In this document: piece after piece, positions 1 to 13,534 of the stretch | Layout of the letters: each line of letters begins with the position of its first letter | Numbering within the stretch: the stretch's first letter is position 1 | Assembly (NCBI GenBank): GCA_963678675.1 | Contig: OY783196.1 | Span: 24,344,827 to 24,408,826 of the forward strand | Direction of reading: 5' to 3' | Origin: Xiphydria camelus | Lineage: Eukaryota; Arthropoda; Insecta; Hymenoptera; Xiphydriidae | Length of the DNA: 64,000 nucleotides | Made by a program: the position numbers and the translations under genes | The notes under the pieces: model-generated | Databases searched by the model: none | What the model was told of the DNA's origin: nothing | The model's input: the letters and a program-made list of their open reading frames with translations, nothing else

Positions 1-600
1 ATTCATAACTGCTTACTATGATGCTAAGTTCAGATACGTACATTTTTTGGTTTAAGTTATAGTTTGAAGCATGCCCTTGATTATTATATAACATTTTACA
101 TGCCATTCTTGTCCTATTTTAATGTATTGAATTTTTACGGTTTCGCAGTCTTATTGTTACGAAATCAGTTTTCTCTATTTAAAACAATTTGCTTGGTTTC
201 AGGTACGTTTTATAAGTGTACGTGTTTTCAAGGATGCATATTTTGGAATAATACTAGGTACCAGTATAATACCTATATCTTTTTTAATTATTAAGCTGCT
301 TTTGACTTTTATTGTAAGCATTAGGGAAATATGCTTTTTGTTAAATTATTTTTTCCAACTACTTTTCCTATTACCACCTGTGGAAAAAGTTCTTATATAT
401 AAGTATGTTTTTGAATTATTTTATATCATTTAATAATGAATGTTTCAGTTTAATATATTTTTTTATGTTCCATTTACGTTATCATAGTAGAATAAATATA
501 TGGTTAATTTTTGGTCTTTTATTTTAACAGTATATCTTTATAACTAAGACATAAATTTACATCGCACAAATCAGTTATGTAACTCATTAATATACTCATG
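1..600. other. AT-rich stretch, no gene seen
   Basis: Strongly AT-rich DNA with only short, low-complexity open frames. I see no conserved domain, no tRNA signature and no long inverted repeat. Confidence 0.6.
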
Positions 601-1660
601 ATCGCGTTTGCTTAGATCGCCGGACCACTGTGTATCGTTTGTTGGAACACGCAAATTAACAAACTGTAAACTGCGGCACGCTGGCGCAGAAGTAGGTAGG
701 CTAGAGTCGCCGTTCTCCCGGGGAGCAGGCTGCTTCTCACGGTCTTGACCAGTAGAAGTAAGTTCACCCGTTTTCGTGCGATGGGAGCGCTTCCGCAGTT
801 ACAGAATAGTGATTCCTTCACTCTCCTTGCTTTTTCAGTGAACATCGCCCGCTCCTCACTTAGAGAATAGCTGTTTAGGTACACGTTTCAACGGTCGGGC
901 ATGAGCTCTGCGAGGGAAGCTCTCACCCGTGGAACGGTCACTTCCCAGGTACGCTCACTCTCCCCGGAATTACAGAATAGCCGTCCAGCTATGCATTCCT
1001 AAGCAATATCTCTCTCTCTCTCCCCTCCCTCATTCTCCTCCCCCTCCCCCTCTTTCACTCTGCTTAAAACACGTACCATACTTCGAAAGTTGAGTAACGA
1101 GTAAAATGTATCGAAGGCGGAACCGGGATAAGGTAACAATCGCTGGCGTGTCGAGAATGTCGTGTAAATCCTGCAGCGCCGACCAGGCTGACGCTGCAGG
1201 AACCGCCGCTGCTTGGCCCGGAACGCAAAGTGCGGAAGAGGCCAGACGACGAAGTTTCTTCCATCCCATGACCGTCTCTCGCGGAACAATCCTACTCTCC
1301 TCCCTGTACCGCCCCGTATCACCATTTCCGCTACACGGCAAACCGTGCAAAAAGCTACCGCGAGGCTCTACGTGGCCGAGGATCGCAACGGTCGCAATAT
1401 TTGCCGAGAGAAAGTAGGTGAAGATACTCTCTCTCTTGGTATTCCGAAGAGGGGAGCCATCCAACCCGACCCGCCTCGCCAACCCGGCGATATGCTATCC
1501 TGCGCCATAAAGAAATCTAGACTGCCGGGGATCTGGAGGATCGCGCCGCGTGGGGTTCGCGCTCCACGCCCTCGTGGAAACGGCGGTAGCTCGAGCTCGT
1601 TGAATTTATACGGGTCATTTCGAAGACACTTTTAGAACCGTTCAATCGGATCTACGGATT
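601..1660. other. GC-rich block with a polypyrimidine tract
   Basis: Base composition changes sharply to GC-rich at about 605 and returns to AT-rich after about 1650. Overlapping open frames on both strands (up to about 150 codons) reflect few stop codons in GC-rich DNA and show no recognisable domain. A short word close to TTACAGAATAG recurs near 802, 862 and 972. A CT-rich tract, partly a (CT)n run, lies at about 1011-1056. The block could be a regulatory or promoter region, but nothing here proves it. Confidence 0.4.
1011..1056. repeat. CT-rich microsatellite-like tract
   Basis: A run of (CT)n passes into a longer C/T-only stretch on the plus strand. It is low-complexity sequence. Confidence 0.8.
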
Positions 1661-4632
1661 TGTCCGCCCGCCCCGTTTCGTCACCGGTGGAATACAGCGG
1701 ATCGCTATATGGACATCGAGTTAATGCCGTCGAATTTTACGGACTTGCTCTCTGACGGGCGATTGAAAATCATTGGAATTTTGATTATTTGAATCGTCAT
1801 TCACGATTTGTATGCGTGAGTGTAATGCAAGATCGTTTCTACGTTTGAGGCACTAAGTATATTAAAAAGGTAGAAGAACATGGGGCAATATGGTACCCTG
1901 AACACGGTTGAATATCCGGTTTAAAATAATTCCAATGAGTTTATTTCCTTGGGGTAGGTACCATCTCGCCTCGACATTCGCCTGACTTTTTGCAAAAGTT
2001 ATACTTCTTTCTATCTCACTATATCAAGTTCTGTAGATGCAATCTCATTGTCGTATATTCTAATTAAAACATAATAAACAGAGACTCCCGATGTTGTTCG
2101 GATTTCAAAGAATTAGTTCGCATAACGGAAATAGATACAGAATAACGAATCGGCTTTTACAGTTATATTTTAATACATGCAAAAGTCGAAACAATATTAA
2201 ATTGAATAGTAATTATTAATTTAAATTCATATATTGATGTTCAAAAATTGAAAGTATGTAATATTTATGAAGAAGAGAGATAAATCATGTTTTAAAAATA
2301 AATGATAAAACTAAAAAGAATTGTAAAGCTATCATCGGATGCTTAAAAAAGATTTCAGAGCCCGTCTCTACAAAAGTCGTATTATTTAGTATTCCACTAC
2401 ATCCGACATTCGCAGATGTCTCGTTACGGTGTATACAAACTACGTCAAGCATATAATAGCATATGAGCGGAGCTCCTCGACGACTACCGAATTTCAAAAG
2501 GATTTATCCGTGTAACAACGTTCTCCTTAAATCGAAAATCGAGTCTTCCCCTCGGATGCAAACTACTATTTTATTATAGTCAAACGATCTTCGCTGCGCG
2601 TACCCGAGTGCGGGAAACATGGCGAACAACAAGCCATTAAGAAGCGGAGCACGGACCAACCCTCCTTTTAACAACCAACAAGACAACGACGGACGTTCAC
2701 ACCGAACCGTAGACGCTTTTCTGCGGGGATCCCACCGAGACTCCTTCTAATTTGCACTCAGTGTTTTATGTTTGCTTTAAAAACCTCTCACCACACTCGA
2801 AGCTAATTAATACTTAATTATGTACGCTTAATTGCACGCTTAAAATAGTAGCCTCCGCCCGAAAGGTTTAAGAGCATCTTCGTGTTTCTTCTGTCCTTGC
2901 TATGCTAATGGAGCAACGACATTATCCTTGTTTCTGTAGTCACCAAGGGTCCACTTGACCCAGGCTTAAATTTTGAAGCTGACTGTCCTTCTCTTTTTTA
3001 TAATTATAACGATACCCTCGTGAGATCTCGGAATAAAAAGCTACTTCTTAAAACTCGTACTACGAATCTTCTTCAGACTTCGGAAAAAATCGTTTTTTGA
3101 AACGATGCACTATTGAACTATTGCTTCAAAGTACCATGTCTTATAGGAATAGTCCGCAAACTTTATTTTTTAAAAACTCTAAAAATGAAGAAGTTATGAC
3201 CCTTTTAGCAAAGCAGCTCATTTTTTACGCATCAACATATTCACTAACGTTTTCGAATGTTATCATTTCATTTCTTATTTTGTTACGGTGATCAGATATT
3301 CTACAATGTTCGCGAAGAATGTTCCATAATTGGTCGATCTAAATTGGACGTACCCTCTTCATGCGATTATTATTTAAAAATCAATTGGGTTCATTTGACT
3401 GATGTGTGACCATCGCGGAACTATACAGACGTGTGACCACGAAGAGTTAAACAAATAAAATAAAATAATCGAAAACACTCCAATATCTAACAAAATTCGT
3501 TATCATAGTTATGAGTATCACTACTCTGGACTTCCGGATGATAATCACGTCCAAAAATATTATTTTGCCGACACAATTTTACTTAAATATTATATAATTA
3601 CAATGACCGCTAAAGCCTAAAATTTTGTTAATTGGTTATCAATTAACTGAAAATAATACTCTCCATTTTGCCCCCCATTTTCACATTGCACTACTCATAA
3701 TTAAAATAATAATGACGTATGTAAATTTTAGCTTTCATCATTGAAAAAACTGTAAAAATTTATTCGTACTTCAACGGGATAAATTTAACCGATATATACG
3801 GCACTCGTTTGATTTCACTTAAGAACATTATAAAGCGCCGTTTAGAGTACGAAGAAAGCTCTTCATCCCTTCCGCAAGGTATCCCCCAACCAACCGTGCA
3901 TCTACCCTCCGCGAAACTCGAGTCAAACGTTCCACTCAATTTGGATATTACGGTATTCCAGAGGAGAAGGTAATCCGAGTCTTTCCGGGAACACTTAACG
4001 AAACGAACCCGGACTCTCTGTCATTCGCTCGCTCCGCGCGGTAAAGGAGACGAGAGTATGGCAGAGAAACTATAAGTGTGTAAGTATCTATATGTATGCA
4101 TGCGCATGGGAAATGTGTGTATGTGTGTGTGTGTTAAATAAAGCTAAAATAAAAGGTGTAACGACGGGATCAAGGAATCGTCTTTTTCCGCACATTCTCT
4201 GTATAAAATATTCACTTATTCCCCTCGGCCCCATTCTTGCTCGCTATTTTCCGCCTGAGAGAATTAGTGTCAGACACGGAATTATCCAATTTCGCTCGCA
4301 GGAAGTGTCCCTGGACTATTTTTACAAGATTTGAAGATTATCTTCTTCAATTTCAATGCTATTCGGTAATGTGCGCGACGATTCTTCACCTACGTAAAAT
4401 TTAAATAAAGAACTGCTCGAATTGGCTCTTACTTCGAGGTAGGACGAATTGTTTGAGATTGGATGAACCGAGGCTTAGTCGAATAACGGAGACGATTGCT
4501 TCAAACCCGTTATTCCTTTCCTATGACCTTCAGACTAATATTGATATAACGCCTTCTCACAGATTACATTCTCACTCTTTAAAGTTTCGTACTTATAGTA
4601 TAATATATACAGTATAATATATGTGTATGAAT
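1661..4632. other. Single-copy-looking DNA, no gene seen
   Basis: Mixed AT-rich sequence with no recognisable coding region. A (TG)n-like microsatellite lies at about 4110-4135. A degenerate pair of words near 1882 and 1954, each with GGGG close to TACC, may be a very old repeat. Confidence 0.5.
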
Positions 4633-5357
4633 TAACAAGGGAATAAGTTTACGAGATATCAAATCGATATCTGATAAACACCGATGCAGTTCGTTTTGAA
4701 ATGTCTTAAAGAAAGCCCTGAGCAAAACGTCCCAACCTTTGCGAAAAGTGAGTTCGCCATCTCGTGGCGAAGCATTTCGTCCCGGAGTCGCCCTGTGGAC
4801 TCGTCAGTAAGGCTAGGCCAACTCCTGCCTTAGTCACTCTGTGGTCCTCCGTGAGACACGGGCAGTTATGCTCTTTAGAGCCGAGCGCCGTGGGCCGGGA
4901 GCCGAGGGTCGAGAGGGTCGGCGCCATCTGGCGTCAGGCCGCCACAGCGTGAGGGGTCGCTGCCGAATAATTTAGATGTTGGACTATAACGTAAACTATG
5001 CGCACCTGACATTCTTAAAACAATTTTTTTTGTAATAATGAACATTATTGTTGCACAAAAATGTTGAATTGTTTTAAAAATATTAGGTGTACCTAGTCTA
5101 CGTTATAATTCAGCATCCTATTTCTATGGCAATTTTAAAGTCAATTGGTTCAGTGGTTTTGGCGTGACTGAGCACACGAACACATATAATGTTTCGTTTC
5201 TCTATACCTACTCGCACTCGTTTTAGTAAGGATAGGAAAAGGATATTGCAAAGGTTGGGATTAGCACTTTGTTTTAAGCTTTTTCAAGACATTTCAAAGC
5301 AAACTGCATTTGTATTGATCCGATATCGATTTAACACCTCGCGAACTTCCCTTGTAA
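4633..5357. mobile_element. Fold-back element, 0.7 kb, with a second palindrome inside
   Basis: The outer arms at about 4633-4747 and 5244-5357 are reverse complements of each other with several mismatches and small gaps. Both carry the words TCAATCGATAT-like and GAAATGTCTT, and both end on ACAAGGGA. The inside has a GC-rich segment (4740-4970) and a second inverted repeat, 4974-5025 against 5066-5119, both arms with a word close to ACTATAACGTA. A phrase near 5140, TTGGTTCAGTGGTTTTGG, is of a kind often seen near the ends of insect transposable elements. No transposase is encoded, so this is non-autonomous. A palindrome inside a palindrome suggests either two nested insertions or one complex fold-back element. 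Confidence 0.7.
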
Positions 5358-5774
5358 AATGGAAATAAATAGTTCACAAGAATAAAAGTAGTTATGTTTG
5401 AAGTGGAAACTTCTCTGTGATCTAAAGGACCTCGATCTATCCTGTATACATACATCCAGAGATAATTTTCGCTATATTAATATCATCTTTCCCTGATAAA
5501 CACAGATTCGTGTGTTGTTATACGTAATGAATACATGTTTAATTGAATCTCGTTGTAATTACATCACGACGTAAACCCTCTTCTGTAAATATATGGTGCA
5601 ACAAGGGTAAAAACAACCTAAACGGAGTTTCCAGGACCGCAGGTAATTGGTAAGTAATTCCATACGGAGATGGCATCTCCACTGTACTAAAGCTCCGTAT
5701 GTAATACTTCTCCGAGGTGCTGCAGCTTATTGTTATGAAGTTAACGTGACCGGGCCCACTCGACTAATCGAATA
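5358..5774. other. Spacer, no gene seen
   Basis: AT-rich sequence between the fold-back element and family A copy 1. Nothing recognisable. Confidence 0.5.
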
Positions 5775-6050
5775 CACTGAGAGAAATAATTGCAGCTGCC
5801 AGAAAAATGTTTTCTTCAATCAGAAACATAATATAATTCCAGGCTCAAGCCATGGTTTTCTTTGTGCAAAGAAATATCTGATAGGTTCAAGTAATTTTTT
5901 TTTCGCGCAGAAAGAATTGTTTGTTGCAATGAAGGTACTCTTAAATCAAGAATATATATTCTTCAACAAAGAATCTATATTCTTAAAATTTTATAAAATC
6001 ATATGTTCTTGATTGAAGACATATTTTTTTGATAAAGATTTCATCACTCA
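5775..6050. mobile_element. MITE family A, copy 1
   Basis: The left end reads CACTGAGAGAAATAATTGC. The body matches three other copies in this window: all share AATTCCAG followed by a TCAAG word, a TTTTCTT(C/T)GTGCA(A)GAA stretch and an ATATTCTTC(A/G)AC stretch. The right end is eroded: the expected TTTGACACTAGCAGTTA is only partly present. There is no coding capacity of its own; the 121-codon open frame across it is a by-product of the repeat. Confidence 0.8.
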
Positions 6051-7867
6051 AATTCAATAAAAGTGATTTCAATAGAATTCAGACTCTTTACAAAGACAAA
6101 ATAAAACAAAACAAATGTAACGATAACTAGAGAGAGGCTAACTCTATCGGTATTCTTGTATAGCCCAATCTCCCCTACGTATTTATCAATACACCAAAAA
6201 TAAAGTACCTATACATATTTATAATATAAATGTTTTAAACGTAAAATACTCAATATTCTTCATAAACCTAATCTGAGCTCGTACAAGAAACCAACTTGTA
6301 ATAAAAGTGCATAATAACAAATGGCTTAAATACCTATTCCCTAAATTCAAATTAAGAAATTGCAACGACATTATTATTAGTTGAAAATCAAAAACTATTT
6401 GCTGATTGCCAGTGGCTTTTGCTGATTCAGATTAAGGGCGTATTTTTCTGACAGAAAAATCCATGAAAAATCCTAACGATCGTCGTCTTATCGCAAACCA
6501 AATGAAGGGTAAAAACACCGTGTACATTACACATGCGACTCTTCGAGAAGTAAAAACATTTCCTTTTCCCGCTCCACGGAAACATCAAAGGCTCCCTTCA
6601 CGAACAGCCCCATTTTATATTCGTTCGCGGTAGACTCGCGTGGTACCGCCACGGGCCGCGAATATGTAACGTCGCATAACCCGCGGTCTCATCCATATTT
6701 AAGAAGAATCGTAACTCGAAAATTCCTCTCGTTTCGCGACATCGGTGGTGCCGTGCACGCACCGAGTCGGAGGATAAATCGATTTTCGAATCTCTGCGCA
6801 CCGCTAGCGTCTTCCCACCCGCGTGAGTCGCGCGGTAAGTACTCTGCTCGCGATATTTTAACGAGCTCAGGCGCCAGTTTGTTTACTCGTTACGCCTTAT
6901 ACTTTGCGTAACCGCGCACGTATCGGGTTTATATGTGCAGGCGCTTTTTTCTCTCGGTTCCGCGAAAGCGAATTAAATAGGCTGACTTTGTATACAGCTC
7001 ATTTGATCGCGCGCCGAAACTCATTTTCAGCCACCGGAAGAGAAGGCCTTCGTTCGTCTGGCGCGAAAGGAGTCGTCGTTTGGCGAGGGCGAAGTGCGAG
7101 GCGTGTCCGCCAAATAAGGTCTCCAGTTTTTTTTTATGTGAAACATCTAATGGCGCGCTACGGTGCTGAGAACGGCTGTTAGCCAAGCGATTCCTGGCGT
7201 TGCAGGCATGGCAGCCACAAAACTCGGGACGCATCGGCTCTCTCCGCCACGACTCGGCGGTCCCCTTTCCCCGAGCGCTAGCTTCAGACTTACTACTACA
7301 CGCTCACTGTATCGGTGTACGAAGCAGTACGGAGCGTTCTCTATTGGGAATCGACATGGGGGCGTGACCTAACCAATATGGCGCCGAATAAGACCTAAAC
7401 CATTCGACAATACACGCGATTTGTGAGAAAATAGTACAAATGTTAATAACTGTAGATCAAATTTATGATTGGGCCCAAACAAATCCTTCCCATCGCAATG
7501 TGATTGAAGGAAATCGTTACCTTAATGCGCTAATCACATCATAAAAATCGATAGAAATGTGGAAAATGAGACACCCGGTTATATCAGTTTGACAGCTTTC
7601 TGTCTTCAAACGTCTCATTTAACATAGCACGTTTCATTTTGTAGCACGTTGCCATGCCTTCAATTTATCTATTTTTTCTAATTTTTCAAACAGTTTTTCA
7701 ATGTATACTACGCGTTCATTTGATTTTGGAAAACCGTGAAAACACAAGGGGATAAATGTTTTTTCCTATTACTTTCGCAGCAACTAACTGCACAAGACTT
7801 AACATATTTTTACGATAATGTACACGCGAGTAGAAATTTGTTTGGGTATAGCTGACGTCGTATAAAG
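6051..7867. other. No gene seen; CpG-rich block at 6580-7375
   Basis: The first part is AT-rich. About 6580-7375 is rich in CG dinucleotides, and a GGTAAGT word at 6834 would make a good splice donor. Open frames here run on both strands and overlap, and none shows a known domain. A promoter or a non-coding first exon is possible but unproven. Confidence 0.35.
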
Positions 7868-8310
7868 ACCTCTTCGGGTGGTATTACGATTCAACCTTGT
7901 TCGGGAAATCCCGATCTGGATCTGATCAGGTCCTGATCAGGTCTTGATCGAAACTACATAATACATGTATGTTATAACTCGATCGATTATCAAATACCCC
8001 ACTAAAACCTGATTGGGCAACTATCTAGTACACCCGAAAAAGATAATTTTCTGTTTTCCATTATCAGATCTCGATCAGGCTTTTCATCTGTATATCATAC
8101 AAAAATGATACTTTTATGTTTCATTTTTAATTATGGCGAATTGATCCTTATCGGGACGCCAGAGTAGGATCCTATAAGAACGAGCTGATGGAAACCAAGG
8201 CTGAAATTGCGTTACACGCCTAGTAAGGCCCCTATAAGGTCCCTATCGCATAATCCGACCGGGTGCCGAATTACTTGATCAGGACATGGTCAGGACCTTG
8301 GATGAAATAC
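7868..8310. repeat. Cluster of GATCAGG words
   Basis: Variants of CTGATCAGG, which contains the self-complementary TGATCA, occur about five times in 370 bp: as a short tandem near 7922-7950, again near 8070, and twice near 8276-8300. CCCGAT and CCTATAAG words are also scattered here in both orientations. The pattern is not random, but I cannot tell an old repeat from a binding-site cluster. Confidence 0.45.
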
Positions 8311-11189
8311 TCGAGTAGTCTTAAATGACTACAGCGTCATCGTCAGGCTGCAACGGCTAGAAAACTCCATGGATAAGAGCACGATATCGCTGCTATATAG
8401 CGATACGTATTACTCATGTGGAAATACTTAATGATGTAGTAACGAAATGTTCTTAGGTATATGTACTTAGTACATAGTTTAGTCTGTTGCAGAATCGGTA
8501 CTTTTCTTCAGTGTAGAGTTGTATTAGTGATATAGTGCTAAAAGGCCGCTATACTCGGTCGACCGTAAGCGCATTGGACAAGGAAACTTTCAAATTCGGA
8601 ACGGAAGAACCAACGCGAACTGTTCATAACGCGCGATGGTAATTCTTTTACGCCCCGCGGGAACGAGTGAAAAATCCTTTATAGCCTTCTGCAGGGTAAT
8701 TTCAAACTTATTAAAGCGACGCTGTAAAGACGGCTTCTATATGAAAATATACTTATAGATATGAAGCACAGGCATATGGCGAGGTATGTTACATATATGC
8801 TTTTGTTTCGTTGTATTAGGAGAATATTATATCGGAACAAACAATGTTCTAAATCAGTAAACGTCCGGACTCCAAATCGAGTTAAGTTTACCTTTGTCCC
8901 CCACTGTCTATAGAATTAAAAATAATTAGAATTCATTCACCATGTCACATACGATTCATAATTATGTAATGTAGAAAGTTACATCGTTACTCGATCAACA
9001 AAGTTTAATTCATAAGTATAACCCATTGACTCGACACGGCTTTTACGAATGGATGTATGTGGGTTTACGTTCGTGGATTTTATGTGGATTTCAATGTGGC
9101 GTGTATTCTCCAAGCAAATAAATCCGACGGTATGAAAAGCCTTTGTAATTAGAGGAGAGGATATCACGTTTAATCACTCTAAAGTTGTTATTACACCCAC
9201 GTCATTTTCAAATGTAAATACATTTAATGCTAACCCCCTCGGATGAAATGTGGGTGGCTTTAGTCGTATTGTATTTAGGGGTAGATAATAATCAACCGAC
9301 AGTCGCTGTTGAAGATTCGTTTGAAAACTTACTTTGACTGTTTCATACGAGAGTATGTACACCATTCGAAATTAGAGGTGTGCCAAAAGTAATTAAAAGG
9401 ACTGTTAGTACTTTTAGGCCATAGAATTGCCAATTCTGAATTTCAACTACATAGTGATAAAAGTCGTGTAAAAGTCTTCGAAGAGTTGGATTAAACTTAA
9501 ATAAGATTCAATGTATAGAGACGCTAAATTGCCCTTCAAAATTGTAAATGTAATAAGTTGTTAATAAATTAGTTATATCATCATCGCTTACAACTCAAGG
9601 TACGTTAAATTGCAAATATGAAAAGACGGAGACTCTTATAGGTATTTCGCTAAAATGTATGTAATGTTGTTGCAACCTACGTTAATTAAAACAGAAATTC
9701 TGTATTAATATCTTTTTTTTTAAACCATCTATAAGTATATTAATATACGATTATATTTTCGTACACGCATGCGTAGATCGCTGTATAGTTGCGTAATGAA
9801 ATGTAAAATTCGCGCACTCTGATATTCTAATGAGTGCAAACTTATCGCGTGCTCGGTCGACACACCCTTAAACACGAACGCGGTATAACAATAAAAATAT
9901 AAACAGAGATACGCGTGTACAAACGGATAAAGGAACACTTCTCGGAATTCGCGTACGAATAACTCGCGATAACTATGTATACCCCGTGGATTACGTTGTC
10001 AAGAATGATAGCTGGGTTGGGCGTCGGGGAGGTAAGCGCGATGAGAAAAAAGTACTCTTCTCGCTGGCTTCGTTATAACGTCGAATTTATATAGAAATCG
10101 CTTTACCTGACATATAAGATATGACGAGATGAACAAACGGATGTTATAAAGTAATTATAGAAAAGGTGTCGAGTCTTCTCGGATGAATTGGAAACGATTT
10201 TTTATCCATCGCTTGTCGAAACCAATATCGAATAAGTTAAATGGAGGATTCTCGATAGGGAAAACCATAAAACATTTATTAATTGATGTTAATCGTATAA
10301 ATCTTAAGAAAAATCTTTGCATAGAGTAAAATAATTAAATTCCAAAATAGATTAATCGAAATATCAAGTGAAGAGCAATGATGGAACTTAAACTACGATT
10401 CTTTGCCATCGCTGTTTATAACAACAGAAATGATTTATCACACGAAAGTTTTTCGTGTTTGTGTTTGTTTTATAGTAGTTAGATAGATCTTTTTAATATA
10501 GTAGGTAATAATATTTCGGAGTCTTTGATAGAAACTATGTTACTTGGAGGGATAGTATGATTATAATACTCGCAATGACATTACAGGCCGAATGTATAAA
10601 CTGAAATCCACCGTCATAGGAAGTATTGAAATATACGCGACTTTGCTTTTTTCTATTTTCAATCGCAATAGTTTGAAGATGACGCCTTCGCGGCTCTCTG
10701 TCAAGAAAGAGGTCTCCCCTTTCAAATTACACGCTTCCAAGAAATGAGGCCGACGAAGCCTTTAGCCCAAAGGTCCCGCAAAGGAATAGGCGCTCTGGGT
10801 ATGAAGCCACAAAAAAGGACGCTTTGTGCTATTGGTACCTAGAACTTCATTCAAAGTATGTAGCAGCACTCTCCAAGTGAAAAACGACTGGAATTATAAT
10901 TATCCTTTTGAATTCTCGCCGACATCCAAATAATATTTAAAAGTCGTTGCTGTTGTTAAATATAGCGCAATGAGGAGAGGATTCGTTTAGTTCAATTTTA
11001 GCTATATACAAATGCTAGTGATAGCGAAGTGAATAATTCCAATTGCCCCAATTGATTCTCAAGTGAAACAAGAGAAATGTATTTGTATGAACATAATCCG
11101 TAGTTCTGTCAATTGAACATTGATATTAAGACCAATAAAATATTCTCATCATCGTCAGCATCTGCAGTTAAATTGAGGTAACTAATTCC
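8311..11189. other. AT-rich stretch, no gene seen
   Basis: Nearly 2.9 kb with no recognisable coding region, RNA gene or long inverted repeat. Open frames are short and lack domains. A small hairpin around TATCGCTGCTATATAGCGATA near 8386 is the only structure noticed. Confidence 0.5.
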
Positions 11190-11194
11190 TTTCT

Positions 11195-11430
11195 TGGTAT
11201 GCATACCATATGAGTATAGCTTACTCGCAAGGAAAGAAACTTCAATCACTATTATCTCATTATTTATGATTTTTTGGCCTATACCGATATAAGACTTTAT
11301 TGTAGATAAAAACGTAACCTTCAAAAAAGTATTATACAAATACGAGCCAAAAGCTCATAGATTGTGAGATAATAGTGATTACAGTTTCTTTCCTGGCGAG
11401 TAAGTTTAGCCTTATATGGTAGGAATAACG
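11195..11430. mobile_element. MITE family I, copy 1
   Basis: Inverted arms at about 11200-11280 and 11343-11428. Each contains an ACTCGC word beside GGAAAGAAAC and then AATCACTATTATCTCA on one strand. A half copy of the same family is present at 49760-49874, which confirms this as a dispersed repeat and not a chance hairpin. No coding capacity. Confidence 0.7.
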
Positions 11431-12996
11431 GGGAAGAAAAATCGTCATTGCATGAAAAGAAAATAATGAAATGCACCTAAGGTTAACTAAGAAGCAAATA
11501 ATCACTCTCTCCTTTACTTTCCATTTGCGAGAGTGAATAATTGCTTTCCAATCATTCTGTATAACTCATTTTCTACGAATACCGTACGTTTGAGAAACTT
11601 TCTCTCCGCCTGCATCTTATTGCCTGGACTTCTTGAGAGCAACGTCTTCTGTACTGAATCAAGTGAACCGGAAACCGCCTCGACATTTTCCGCGACTGCA
11701 AAACTACCGTAGCATCCTGAACATATGTATGTATCAAGGCAGACAAGACATTGCGTGCATGCATAGATATGAAGCTATTTTGAATGACGAACGGTAACTT
11801 CGAAGACCGATCGTCGGCATGCGACCCGTTTAGAAATATACGACGGTGTCATTTAATAACGAATTCAAAAGCGAAATATACTTGCAATTCCTTAATAAAA
11901 ATTGATGCAATTATTTATCGATTTCAAACGTGAAAGTATGCGAATGTCAGGTAACGCGAATGATCGTATTATTACTAACTGAAAAACACATTTGCAACAT
12001 CACGGTGCGACGTACCTAGCGATGGAACGCAGCAATAGAGATCACAATATTTGTGGGTGATACGATTCGCAATGTGAGAAAGAAACTAGAGTAGTGGCGA
12101 TGCATCCAACGCTTTCGGTCGTAAGACGAAAATCTCTGTCCTCCCCGTCGCTCTTAACCTACTTCCCGCCGCCCGCTTCGCACTCTCGGCGCGACGGCTC
12201 GGACGTTCGAAAGCGTATATTCACCATGCGGACGCGGAACAAGCGGCGGAGCGAGAGAATGAAAGATAATCCGAAGTTAATCCCAGAGTGAATGCGCTTC
12301 TCCACGTGTCAGTAGCACCAACCCTCAATTTAACCAAGCTGTCCCTAATACCGCACCTTGCGATTATCTCGCGCGCGTGGATGCTTTAATCCCTTTCCCG
12401 TGGGGCGTACGTTGTACGTCATCCGCGGGACATCCCTGTAAAATCTGCAAACGCGGAATTTTTTTTTTCCGGCCGACAAAAACGCGGCTCCCAACCTAAT
12501 TGTATTATCCGCGCGAAATGGAAATCTTTCTCGAAAAGAACGCAAAACGGACAGCGATAAAATATGAGCTGGAATAGATCATTTTAAAAGGCTTATTCTG
12601 CTTTAAACATTGCATAGATTGCAAACAAATTAATGAAATATTTAAAGAGATAAAATCTCGGAATAAAACGGCGATTAAAGCTCTGAGAAACAATGAAAAA
12701 TTATTAATTATGGGCAATGAAAATATATTTCATATTATAAAATAACGAAAATACGAGAAAGAGCTTTATATTCTTCCGATTCAATTATTTTGAAAAATTT
12801 ATTCTGCAACTGTAATAAACTCTAGCCACATAGTACAAATACCCATAAATACATAGATACTATTGACCCCCATTAATAAGAACAAAATTGATAAAACACA
12901 ATCCCTTAAAATTATACAAAATTATCTTCTCAAAGCTCAGACTCGAATTAACCAATATTTTATACCAATTTGTCGAATTTTTTTTACTCAGCAGCA
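11431..12996. other. No gene seen; small hairpin and a GC-rich block
   Basis: A 20-bp stem with few mismatches (AAGCAAATAATCACTCTC and its partner) lies at 11492-11547 with a loop of about 16 bases. About 12090-12550 is GC-rich with overlapping open frames on both strands and no domain. Nothing else is recognised. Confidence 0.45.
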
Positions 12997-13534
12997 AACT
13001 GAGAGATGTAATTGCTAGGGCCAAAAAAATGATCATTTCATGGAAAACATGATATAATTCCAGAATCAAGCTTTGGTTTTCTTCGTGCAAGAAGATATTT
13101 AATAGGCTCGAGTAATTCTTCTTTTCGCGCGGAAAGAATTTCTTGTCCCAACGAATGTATATTTGAATCATGAATAAATCGTCGCATTACTGCAAAAACA
13201 AGATAACTCCATTGTTAGCATTTTTCGGTTAAGTGCAGCTTTGCTTATAAAAGCTATCAAGAATTAATGTTCTGTGAAAACCAGGTAAGTATTCTCTGTA
13301 AGTTTAAAGGTCAAAGACGCAAAGCATCAAAATAGCTATAAGTCCGCTTTTCTATATTTTTCGGCAGCGAAAACCAGTTATGTGCTAAACTACCAAAATG
13401 TTACTTATCTGGTTCCCGCAGTGACCCGATGAAATATTCTTCGACCAAAAATCTGTATTCTTAAAAATTTGTAAGATCATATATTCTTGGCTCGAGGAAT
13501 ATTTTGTTGACACTAGCAATTATTAATCTCGGTG
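12997..13534. mobile_element. MITE family A, copy 2, split by an insertion
   Basis: The left part (to about 13177) and right part (from about 13431) align with the other family A copies. The right end reads GACACTAGCAATTATTAAT then CTCGGTG. Between them lie about 250 bp absent from the other three copies. The left terminus is degraded to AAACTGAGAGATG. Confidence 0.75.
13178..13430. mobile_element. Insertion nested in family A copy 2
   Basis: About 253 bp missing from the other family A copies. Its ends are imperfect inverted repeats: TACTGCAAAAACAAGATAA on the left against CACTGCGGGAACCAGATAA read from the right. No coding potential. The exact borders and target duplication are uncertain. 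Confidence 0.45.

Noticed and set aside
5647..6012. 121-codon frame with relatives at 27066 and 30836
   Set aside because: The similarity between these frames follows the family A MITE on either strand, so it reflects repeat DNA and not a protein family.
6834..6840. Perfect-looking splice donor GGTAAGT
   Set aside because: A single donor word without a matching coding exon or acceptor is expected by chance in 64 kb.
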